Shown here piece by piece: positions 6,450 through 12,466 of a stretch of DNA of 12,466 nucleotides. The position numbers and the translations under genes are program-made. The stretch comes from Longimicrobium sp. (lineage in GTDB: Bacteria > Gemmatimonadota > Gemmatimonadetes > Longimicrobiales > Longimicrobiaceae), in contig JAUJMI010000058.1 in assembly GCA_030446945.1 (NCBI GenBank), positions 1 to 12,466 of the forward strand, read 5' to 3'. The notes under the pieces are model-generated. The model was given only the letters and a program-made list of their open reading frames with translations. It ran no database searches and was not told the DNA's origin. Position 1 is the first letter of the stretch; every line of letters begins with the position of its first letter.

Positions 6450-8312
6450 ATGGCCGACCAGACCCAGCCCGAGCAGTACCAGCCGGACGAAGACGAGAAC
6501 AGCGGCGGCCTCGCCACCGCGGTCGGCAACTTCGTGCGCGGCTTCAGCACCCTTACGGTCCAGCAGGTGGCGGACCGCGCCCGCTCGCTCAACATCCGCG
6601 CCGACCTCTACGACGAAGAGGAGTACTCCGACGAGGAGTACGAGGCGATGCTGGAGATGTACGGCGATACCCTCACCAACATCGAAGAGGGTGAGATCGT
6701 CAAGGCGCGCGTCCTGCGCGTGACCGACAAGGCCGTCATCCTGGACCTCGGCTTCAAGAGCGAGGGCGCGGTCGGCCGCGACGAGTTCAAGGACCCTGAC
6801 TCGCTCCAGATCGGCGACGAGGTCGAAGTCTTCCTGGAGAACCTGGAAGACGAAGACGGCGTCGTCGTGCTTTCCAAGAAGAAGGCCGACTTCCTCCGCG
6901 TGTGGGAGCAGATCCGCGTCGCCTACGAGAACAACGAGGCCGTCGCCGGCATGCTCACGCGCAAGATCAAGGGCGGCGTCACCGTCGACCTCATGGGCGT
7001 GGACGCGTTCCTGCCGGGCTCGCAGATCGCGCTGCGCCGCGTGCCGAACATCGAGGACCTGATCGGGGAGACGTACGACTTCCGGATCATCAAGCTCAAC
7101 AAGCGCCGCCGCAACATCGTGGTGTCGCGCCGCGTGCTCCTGGAGGCCGACCGCGAGATCAAGCGCGAGCGGCTCAAGAAGGAGCTCGAGGTGGGCCAGG
7201 TCCGCAACGGCGTGGTCAAGAACATCACCGACTTCGGTGCGTTCATCGACCTGGGCGGCATGGACGGCCTGCTGCACATCACCGACATGTCGTGGGGCCG
7301 CGTCGGCCACCCGACCGAGGTGGTGTCGATCGGCGCCGAGCTCGAGGTCAAGGTGCTGGACATCGACTGGGAGCGCGAGCGCCTCTCGCTGGGCCTCAAG
7401 CAGCTCCAGGCGTACCCCTGGAAGGACGTGGACAAGAAGTACCCGGTCGGCGCCCGCGTGCGCGGCCGCGTGGTCTCTATCACGAACTATGGCGCCTTCG
7501 TGGAGCTGGAGAAGGGCGTCGAGGGGCTGGTGCACATCAGCGAGATGAGCTGGACGCGCAACGTCCGCCACCCGTCGAAGATCGTGTCGCTGGGTGACGA
7601 GATCGAGGCCGTGATCCTGAAGGTGGACGTCGAGGGCGAGAAGATCTCCCTGGGCATGAAGCAGATCGAAGAGGATCCGTGGCACGCGCTGCCGGTGAAG
7701 TACCCGGTGGGCACGCGCCTCAGCGGCAAGGTCCGCAACCTCACGTCGTTCGGCGCCTTCGTGGAGATCGAGCCCGGCATCGACGGCCTGGTGCATATCT
7801 CCGACATGAGCTGGACCAAGCGGATTCAGCACCCGTCCGAGGTCGTCAAAAAGGGCGACGACGTGGACGTGGTGATCCTGGGTGTGGACGCCGAGAACAA
7901 GCGCATCTCGCTCGGCCTCAAGCAGACCATCGAGGATCCGTGGGACGAGCTGGCGCAGCGCTTCTACGCCGGCCAGGAGATCAACGGCACCGTGTCGCGC
8001 CTGCAGGACAAGGGCGTGGCGGTGGACCTGGGCGACGACATCGAGGGCTTCGTCCCCGTGTCGCAGCTGGGCGTCACCGGCCTGCAGAACCCGGCCGACG
8101 TCTTCGCCGAGGGCGACGAGCTGGAGATGCGCGTCACCGAGGTGGACGCGCCGAACCGCCGCATCGTCCTCGAAGTGACCCGCGTTCCCAAGTTCGAGGG
8201 CGGTCAGCCGGTGCTGCCGGTCCGCGACGAGAACGAGGAGAACGCCGGCGACGACACCGGCGACCTCTCCGAGGACACGCCGGTGGCGACGGACGCGGAA
8301 GACACCGAGTAA
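6450..8312 (+). CDS. rpsA: 30S ribosomal protein S1
   Basis: S1 binds mRNA at the 30S platform and helps start translation on structured or weak-SD messages. The 620-aa product carries six S1 RNA-binding (OB-fold) domains at about 80-145, 162-230, 247-317, 332-404, 419-491 and 506-576. Domains 3-5 are the most repetitive, with FGAFVEIEPGIDGLVHISDMSW-like cores in short variants such as DGLLHITDMSW and EGLVHISEMSW. The first domain is preceded by about 80 residues including the acidic run DLYDEEEYSDEEY, longer than the ~20 residues before domain 1 in E. coli. The tail is also acidic. ATG 6450 follows GGGAGA about 12 nt upstream. The weak ribosome binding sites seen on several genes here (bshA, nadC, the TonB-C lipoprotein) fit an S1-dependent translation style, which is an inference. 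Confidence 0.96.
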   Translation: MADQTQPEQYQPDEDENSGGLATAVGNFVRGFSTLTVQQVADRARSLNIRADLYDEEEYSDEEYEAMLEMYGDTLTNIEEGEIVKARVLRVTDKAVILDLGFKSEGAVGRDEFKDPDSLQIGDEVEVFLENLEDEDGVVVLSKKKADFLRVWEQIRVAYENNEAVAGMLTRKIKGGVTVDLMGVDAFLPGSQIALRRVPNIEDLIGETYDFRIIKLNKRRRNIVVSRRVLLEADREIKRERLKKELEVGQVRNGVVKNITDFGAFIDLGGMDGLLHITDMSWGRVGHPTEVVSIGAELEVKVLDIDWERERLSLGLKQLQAYPWKDVDKKYPVGARVRGRVVSITNYGAFVELEKGVEGLVHISEMSWTRNVRHPSKIVSLGDEIEAVILKVDVEGEKISLGMKQIEEDPWHALPVKYPVGTRLSGKVRNLTSFGAFVEIEPGIDGLVHISDMSWTKRIQHPSEVVKKGDDVDVVILGVDAENKRISLGLKQTIEDPWDELAQRFYAGQEINGTVSRLQDKGVAVDLGDDIEGFVPVSQLGVTGLQNPADVFAEGDELEMRVTEVDAPNRRIVLEVTRVPKFEGGQPVLPVRDENEENAGDDTGDLSEDTPVATDAEDTE

Positions 8313-8334
8313 GCAGCAAGTCCCACACAGAGGC

Positions 8335-8377
8335 ACAGAGGCACAGAGAAAGAGCGCTTTCCTCTGTGCCTCTGTTT
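8335..8377 (+). terminator. Hairpin of CACAGAGG repeats after rpsA
   Basis: Three tandem 8-nt units (CACAGAGG, CACAGAGG, CACAGAGA at 8326-8349) face two inverted units (CCTCTGTG, CCTCTGTT at 8361-8376). The best fold pairs 8335-8348 with 8362-8375 (14 bp), then AAAG with CTTT across an AGCG loop with one bulged C, followed by TTT. It lies 22 nt after the rpsA stop and fits an intrinsic terminator, though the T-tract is short. The repeat character suggests a dispersed element serving as terminator. Confidence 0.6.
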
Positions 8378-8411
8378 CATCGTGCGATCCCGCATTCCAG
8401 ACCAGACGCCA

Positions 8412-8828
8412 ATGTTTCGCCAGATTTTCGCGCTCACGCTCCTCCTGCTCTCCGCGTGTGCGTCCACGGCGCCGGGTGCGCGCGTGCCCGTTTCCACACT
8501 GCCCGTGGACAGCTCGCGCGTGTACGATGTGTCGGAGGTGACCACGAAGCCGCAGCTAAGCAACCGCGCCGCCGTTGCGAGGGCGCTGGAGACGAACTAC
8601 GCGAACGCTGCACGCACCGCGGAAGCCGAGGGTACCGTGACGCTCCGCCTGGCGATCGATACCCAGGGGGTGCCGGGCAGCATCACTGTGGTGAGAAGCA
8701 CGAATCCCGACTTCACCCGCGCCGCGATCAACGTCATCCGATCGATGCGCTTCACCCCCGCTATGCTGAACGGCATGCGTGTAGCCGTTCGCATTGAGCT
8801 CCCGGTAACCTTCAGCCCGTCTCCCTGA
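8412..8828 (+). CDS. Small lipoprotein with TonB C-terminal domain
   Basis: The 138-aa product begins with a lipoprotein signal peptide (FALTLLLLSAC, lipobox LSAC, Cys16). After a linker carrying VYDVSEVTTKPQL, the TonB C-terminal fold runs from about residue 72 to the end: EGTVTLRLAID, GVPGSITVVRS, FTRAAINVIRSMRFTPA and a closing MRVAVRIELPVTF. In the TonB/TolA family this domain contacts the periplasmic face of outer-membrane partners. Here it hangs on a lipid anchor instead of a transmembrane helix, so direct coupling to ExbB/ExbD is not expected. ATG 8412 is preferred over an in-frame GTG at 8382 because the signal peptide starts there; the ribosome binding site is weak. Two decayed relatives lie downstream of the neighbouring protease gene (10776-10982 and 11025-11221). 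The partner and exact role are unknown. Confidence 0.8.
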   Translation: MFRQIFALTLLLLSACASTAPGARVPVSTLPVDSSRVYDVSEVTTKPQLSNRAAVARALETNYANAARTAEAEGTVTLRLAIDTQGVPGSITVVRSTNPDFTRAAINVIRSMRFTPAMLNGMRVAVRIELPVTFSPSP

Positions 8829-8960
8829 AGCTGTAGGGGGGCAGCGCTGTCCGCATTTCCCGGGTAGTCGGCGTGGCGATCAGCGGGTTCTTGGTCGAGG
8901 GCGAGGGCACGACCTCGTCCCTCCCTTGACTTGATCTCTGCCGCCGTTGTGCCCCGATGT

Positions 8961-9000
8961 GAGCATATTTGCTTTTTAAGAACTTTATTTTTACCATTTC
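8961..9000 (+). promoter_or_regulatory. AT-rich island with a promoter candidate for the S8 protease gene
   Basis: In the 230-nt gap after the TonB-C lipoprotein, this 40-nt tract is strikingly AT-rich for the window. It contains TTGCTT (8969-8974) and TACCAT (8992-8997) with a 17-nt spacer, about 60 nt before the protease GTG. Other T-rich hexamers could serve equally. The rest of the gap shows nothing I recognise. Confidence 0.35.
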
Positions 9001-9045
9001 TGTGGCCACGGGTGCGAGGCACGACCCGGCTACTCACCTTACATC

Positions 9046-9050
9046 AGGAG
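9046..9050 (+). promoter_or_regulatory. Ribosome binding site of the S8 protease gene
   Basis: AGGAG (extending to AGGAGAGA) lies 8 nt before GTG 9059. It points to GTG 9059 as the original start, although that frame is lost within about six codons; the signal peptide continues one frame away. Confidence 0.55.
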
Positions 9051-9058
9051 AGACGATC

Positions 9059-10544
9059 GTGAGAGCGAGACATGCGGACTGTTGGCCGCCCTGCTCCTCG
9101 CGGGTGGAGCATCTGGCTGCACAGATGGATCTACCGTTCCAGACATGAAAAACGCGCAGGCAGCGCCGGACGGCGCGCCGGTGTACAAGGCGAAGCCCGG
9201 CACGGCGATCCGCGACCGGTACATCGTCGTGATGAAGAACGGGGCGGGCGATGCGCCGGCGCTTGCGCGGCAGGTGATCGCCACGCACGGAGGGGAGGTG
9301 CACTACACGTACACCCACGCACTTCGCGGCTTCGCGGCCACCCTGCGCCCCGCCGCCGTCGACGCTCTGCGCCGCAATCCGCAGGTGGCGTTCGTGGAGG
9401 AGGACGGGATCGTGAAGGCGAGCGCCACGCAGTACAACGCGCGCTGGGGGCTGGACCGCATCGACCAGTGGGTGGACGGCAACTACGACTACACGGCCAC
9501 CGGCTCCGGCGTGCGCATCTACGTGCTGGACACGGGCATCCGCTACGATCACGTGGAGTTCGGGGGCCGCGCGTCCGCCGGGTACGACGCGTACGGCGGC
9601 ACCGGCGCCGACTGCACGGCCACGGCACGCACGTAGCCGGCACCGCGGCGGGGAGCACCTACGGTGTGGCCAAGGGGGCCAGCCTGATCTCCGTCCGCGT
9701 GCTCGACTGCAACGGCTCGGGCGCGTGGAGCGGCGTCATCGCGGGCATCGACTGGGTCACGCAGTACCACGTGAAGCCGGCGGTGGCGAACATGTCGCTG
9801 GGCGGGGGCGGCAACACCTCGGTAGACGCCGCGGTCGGCAACTCGATCAACGCGGGTGTGACGTATGCGGTCGCGGCGGGGAACGACAACTACGACGCCT
9901 GCTCCTACTCGCCCGCCCGCGCTCCGGCGGCACTCACGGTGGGGGCCTCCACGTCTTGGACGAGCGGTCGTATTACTCCAACTACGGCCGCTGCCTGGAC
10001 CTGTACGCACCCGGTTCGGGCGTTGCTTCGGCTTGGCACACCAGCAGCACGGCGACGAACACCCTCAACGGCACCTCGATGGCGGCGCCGCACGTAGCCG
10101 GCGCCGCGGCTCTATACCTGCAGGCCAATCCCGCCGCCGCACCGTCCACGGTGGCGTCGTCCATCGTGAACTCGGCGGCCCCGGACGTGGTGATGGGCGG
10201 GGGCACGGGAGCGCCCAACAACCGGCTGGTGAACTCCAACCTGACCGGCTACTCGCCGCCGCCGCCGTTTCCGCCGCCGTCCACGCCCAGCGTTCAACTC
10301 GACTGCTACCCTTCGGGATTCACTGGCTATCTCGACTGCTATGCATCCGCATCGGGCGGTACGGGCAGCGGGTACGAATTCACCTGGGCGAATGCGCCGG
10401 GATCGGGCGGATCTAGTTACGCGCTTGTCGAGTGTCCTCAAATCTTTCGGCGCTTCGGTGGATGTGCACGTGACGGTGCTAGATAGCGGCAGCTCGGGGG
10501 CGAGCACATCCAAGATGGTTTCGTGCGAAACTGGGTCGGGCTGA
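9059..10544 (+). pseudogene. S8 (proteinase K/subtilisin-like) lipoprotein protease, interrupted by five -1 frame changes
   Basis: Joined across frames, the product would be a secreted serine protease of about 495 aa. In order it shows a lipoprotein signal peptide ([14 protein letters not shown], Cys codon 9118-9120) and an inhibitor-I9 propeptide ([11 protein letters not shown] to [12 protein letters not shown]). The S8 core follows: Asp in YVLDTGI (9529-9531), His in HGTHVAGT (9630-9632), Asn in AAGNDN, and Ser in [12 protein letters not shown] (10076-10078). A PPPPFPPP linker and a Cys-containing C-terminal domain close the protein at TGA 10542-10544. Frame changes occur near 9076, 9615, 9956, 10438 and 10449, each repairable by one added base, putting Asp, His and Ser in three frames. 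The longest single-frame piece ends at TAG 9634-9636, before the catalytic His codon could be read in frame. Apart from these shifts the coding is well preserved. It is either recently inactivated or a sequence artefact; programmed frameshifting at five sites is improbable. Confidence 0.85.
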
Positions 10545-10611
10545 TTCGGCGCGTCAGCCACCGCGGTTCCGCACGGGCGTACGGGATCGAGCCGAGCGGC
10601 ATCGGGTGATG

Positions 10612-10657
10612 CGCGAGGGGGCGGGGAGCGAGATGCTCCGCGCCCCCTCGCGGGTTT
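10612..10657 (+). terminator. Strong intrinsic terminator after the S8 protease
   Basis: A perfect 12-bp stem CGCGAGGGGGCG (10612-10623) / CGCCCCCTCGCG (10641-10652) carries an inner GGAGC/GCTCC stem (10625-10629 and 10635-10639) with a GAGAT loop, followed by GGTTT. It lies 67 nt after the protease stop. The T-tract is short but the stem is very stable. Confidence 0.7.
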
Positions 10658-10688
10658 GTGGCCCCCCTGCCTGAGTGCCGCGACACCC

Positions 10689-10717
10689 GTAGGTCCGCGA
10701 TTCATCGCGCCCGTGCC
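10689..10717. repeat. Palindromic intergenic repeat, inverted copy C
   Basis: Read on the minus strand, this copy shares GGCACGGGCGCGATGAATCG and the next two bases (22 identical in a row) with 1233-1254 before bshA. It then diverges slightly and both end in CCTAC. The core CGCGAT-TC-ATCGCG (10696-10709) is self-complementary. Its position just after the protease terminator again places the element between genes. Confidence 0.7.
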
Positions 10718-10775
10718 GTCGCCGCTCGGCGAAGGCCTTCTTCTGACGTGCCGCCCCGGACCGGGACGGGTTTGC

Positions 10776-10982
10776 GAGGGAACAACTCGCGCATCAGATT
10801 CCGGCCGGTAGTCGAGAGGAACGCCGATCCCTCGTCCGTCTTGTCGCGCAGAGCAGCGGTGCCCGTTCGAAGCCTCCGCCATCGACGTCGTGTGTGCGAT
10901 GCGCATCAGCGCCGCGCAGGTGAAGGGCGTACCGGTGCGCGTGCGCAGCGAGCTTCCGATCACGTTCCGCCCGCAGCGCTGA
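10776..10982 (+). pseudogene. Decayed TonB C-terminal domain gene, remnant 1
   Basis: Conceptual translation recovers a TonB C-terminal domain spread over frames: EGTTR (from 10776), then RIRFRPVVERNADPS, then VRLVAQSSGA (from 10834), then PFEASAIDVVCAMRIS to RVRSELPITFRPQR and TGA 10980-10982. It aligns with the intact lipoprotein at 8412-8828 (GVPGSITVVRS, AAINVIRSMRF, RVAVRIELPVTF). At least two -1 frame changes are clear (near 10834 and 10860-10863); a third near 10790 is likely. No signal peptide or start was found upstream, so the 5' end is missing. It is non-functional as it stands. Confidence 0.7.
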
Positions 10983-11024
10983 GGCGACGCCAGCGACGTC
11001 ACAACCTCCCCTGGAGCCACGCCG

Positions 11025-11221
11025 ATGCGCTTGCCGATCAGCCTCGCATTCCTCGCCCGCACGGCCTACCGCGCCTGCGGGTGACACGGGGGAGCGGGCA
11101 CAGCGAGTTCGACGCGTCGGCGATGGTGGTGATGAGCGCCGCCCGCTTCACGCCGGCGCGTCACCGCGGGCACCGCGTGAGGGTGCTCTCGAGAACACCG
11201 GTCACCTTCAGGGCGATGTAG
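11025..11221 (+). pseudogene. Decayed TonB C-terminal domain lipoprotein gene, remnant 2 (internally deleted)
   Basis: ATG 11025, preceded 8 nt upstream by CTGGAG, opens a signal-peptide-like stretch MRLPISLAFLA that meets TGA at 11082-11084. In another frame, from about 11060, the sequence resumes as the second half of a TonB C-terminal domain: GLPRLRVTRGSGHSEFD, ASAMVVMSAARFTPA, HRVRV, PVTFRAM, stop TAG 11219-11221. The middle of the protein, roughly 60 residues relative to the 138-aa lipoprotein, is missing. It looks like a lipoprotein gene that suffered an internal deletion joining the signal peptide to the domain end. Confidence 0.65.
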
Positions 11222-11330
11222 TTCCGGGTTCAGGCGTGCGGTCCGTGCGCGGCGAGAGGCGGCGCGCTAGATTGCCGCCGCCCCGCATGGGGGCCGAACC
11301 GATCACCCGCAGACAATGGACGCGCGGCGG

Positions 11331-12466
11331 ATGTCGATGCGACAGAAGCTTGAACAGCTGGAGGAGCTCCGCAGGCAGGCGGAGATGGGCGGCGGCGCCA
11401 AGCGCATCCAGGCGCAGCACGAGCGCGGGAAGCTGACGGCGCGCGAGCGGCTGGACGTGCTCCTGGACGAGGGCTCGTTCGTGGAGCTGGACCGCTTCGT
11501 CGTCCACCGCGCCACCGACTTCGGGCTGGACAGGGAGAAGTACCTGGGCGACGGCGTGGTGACCGGGTACGGCACCATCCACGGCCGCCTGGTCTACGTC
11601 TTCTCGCAGGACTTCACCGTGTTCGGCGGATCGCTGAGCGAGGCGCACGCGGAGAAGATCGTCAAGATCATGGACCTCGCGCTCAAGAACGGCGCGCCGG
11701 TAGTGGGGCTCAACGACTCGGGCGGCGCGCGCATCCAGGAGGGGGTCGTGTCGCTGGGCGGCTACGCGGACATCTTCCTCCGCAACACGCTGGCCTCCGG
11801 CGTCGTCCCGCAGATCTCGGCGATCCTGGGGCCGTGCGCGGGCGGGGCGGTGTACTCGCCCGCCATCACCGACTTCATCTACATGGTGCAGGGGTCGAGC
11901 TACATGTTCGTCACCGGCCCCAACGTGGTGAAGACGGTGACGCACGAGGACGTGACGATGGAAGAACTGGGCGGCGCGGCCACGCACGCGGCGAAGAGCG
12001 GGGTGGCCCACTTCGCCGTCAAGAGCGAGGTGGAGTGCCTCCACAAGATCCGCCACCTCTTCGAGTTCATCCCGCAGAACAACCAGGACGACGCCCCGCG
12101 CCGGGCCACCGAAGACCCCTTCGACCGGGCCGACGAGGAGCTGCTGGACGTGGTGCCGGACAACCCGAACAAGCCGTACGACATGCACGACGTCATCCGC
12201 CGCGTGGTGGACGACGGCGAGTTCTACGAGGTGCACGCGGACTACGCGGGGAACATCCTCTGCGGCTTCGCGCACGCGGGCGGCCACTCCATCGGCATCG
12301 TGGCCAACCAGCCGGCGGTGCTGGCGGGGGTGCTGGACATCGACGCGTCGGTGAAGGCGGCGCGCTTCGTCCGTTTCTGCGACTCGTTCAACATCCCCCT
12401 CCTCACCTTTGAGGACGTGCCGGGCTTCCTCCCGGGCGTTACGCAGGAGCACGGCGGCATCATCCG
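11331..12466 (+). CDS. Acyl-CoA (propionyl-CoA type) carboxylase, carboxyltransferase beta subunit, 3' end outside window
   Basis: The subunit moves carboxyl from carboxybiotin to an acyl-CoA, probably propionyl-CoA, to make methylmalonyl-CoA in the cytoplasm. The 378 visible residues (family about 510-530) start [17 protein letters not shown]. They show [18 protein letters not shown] (33-50), the N-domain oxyanion-hole region [11 protein letters not shown] (129-139), [16 protein letters not shown] (167-182), GPNVVKTVT (196-204), and the C-domain [19 protein letters not shown] run just before the window ends. In-frame ATGs at 11316, 11331 and 11337 compete; 11331 best matches family N-termini. 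A TAGATT (11268-11273) set between GGCGGC/GCCGCC arms might be a -10 box. Substrate specificity (propionyl-, acetyl- or methylcrotonyl-CoA) is not settled by sequence alone. Biotinylation of its alpha partner would need the birA product encoded at 3430-4224. Confidence 0.93.
   Translation, partial: MSMRQKLEQLEELRRQAEMGGGAKRIQAQHERGKLTARERLDVLLDEGSFVELDRFVVHRATDFGLDREKYLGDGVVTGYGTIHGRLVYVFSQDFTVFGGSLSEAHAEKIVKIMDLALKNGAPVVGLNDSGGARIQEGVVSLGGYADIFLRNTLASGVVPQISAILGPCAGGAVYSPAITDFIYMVQGSSYMFVTGPNVVKTVTHEDVTMEELGGAATHAAKSGVAHFAVKSEVECLHKIRHLFEFIPQNNQDDAPRRATEDPFDRADEELLDVVPDNPNKPYDMHDVIRRVVDDGEFYEVHADYAGNILCGFAHAGGHSIGIVANQPAVLAGVLDIDASVKAARFVRFCDSFNIPLLTFEDVPGFLPGVTQEHGGII

Noticed and set aside
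7531..7815. Near-direct repeats within rpsA (GTGCACATCAGCGAGATGAG-like)
   Set aside because: They are explained by homologous S1 domains in tandem, not by a mobile or recombinational repeat.
4791..8336. A 1181-codon open frame on the minus strand antisense to aroA, cmk and rpsA
   Set aside because: The + strand genes are certain. High third-position GC leaves few stops in the opposing frame, and the translation is rich in His/Arg/Asp/Val with no recognisable domain.
8326..8376. A small CRISPR-like array
   Set aside because: The 8-nt units are directly adjacent with no unique spacers, and two are inverted; this is a hairpin, not CRISPR.
8926..8954. TTGACT at 8926 as a -35 box
   Set aside because: The position 17 nt downstream reads GTGCCC with no acceptable -10; the AT-rich tract further on is a better candidate.
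9059..10544. Programmed ribosomal frameshifting to make the full protease
   Set aside because: Five separate shifts would be needed, including in the signal peptide and the C-terminal domain, and no slippery heptamer with a downstream structure was seen at the break points.
11208..12452. A 414-codon minus-strand open frame opposite the carboxylase gene
   Set aside because: The + strand frame has unmistakable carboxyltransferase motifs; the antisense protein is a His/Val/Asp-rich shadow.

Overview
This 12.5 kb window is GC-rich bacterial chromosome. The organism is most likely a Gemmatimonadota bacterium, perhaps close to Longimicrobium. That placement is an inference from the GC-rich coding style, a bacillithiol gene (bshA) in a Gram-negative-looking context (TonB-type and lipoprotein genes), and short palindromic intergenic repeats that I recall, unverified, from that group. 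No tRNA, rRNA, CRISPR array, transposase or phage gene was seen.

Region 1 (1-8312) is ordinary core metabolism and information processing, all on the + strand and tightly packed. It runs: the 3' end of mutL, miaA (tRNA modification), bshA (bacillithiol), nadC (NAD synthesis), birA (biotin ligase), aroA (shikimate pathway), cmk (CMP kinase) and rpsA (ribosomal protein S1). mutL/miaA, nadC/birA and aroA/cmk overlap by 4 nt (GTGA or ATGA), which suggests translational coupling. The order aroA-cmk-rpsA is a familiar bacterial arrangement. There are good promoter candidates before aroA and, best of all, before rpsA: TTGACC-N17-TATCTT overlapping the cmk stop codon, with a 10-bp inverted repeat whose arms flank the -10 box. 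A hairpin made of CACAGAGG-type repeats follows rpsA.

Region 2 (8313-11330) is an accessory stretch. It holds one intact small lipoprotein with a TonB C-terminal domain (8412-8828) and a gene for a secreted S8 (proteinase K/subtilisin-like) lipoprotein protease (9059-10544). The protease is recognisable from end to end but interrupted by five single-base (-1) frame changes, so the catalytic Asp, His and Ser lie in three different reading frames. A strong terminator hairpin follows. Next come two degenerate copies of the TonB-C lipoprotein gene (10776-10982 and 11025-11221). The region reads as a decaying cluster of TonB-C lipoproteins around a protease, or as a locally error-prone piece of assembly. 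The uniform -1 direction of every lesion is the most notable signal in the window.

Region 3 (11331-end) is the 5' three quarters of an acyl-CoA (propionyl-CoA type) carboxylase beta subunit. This is a biotin-dependent enzyme, whose biotinylated partner would be a substrate of the birA product encoded earlier.

I did not find a convincing new biological system. The best leads are the frame-split protease with its TonB-C relatives, the shared palindromic repeat on both flanks, the heptad repeat abutting bshA, and the rpsA leader.
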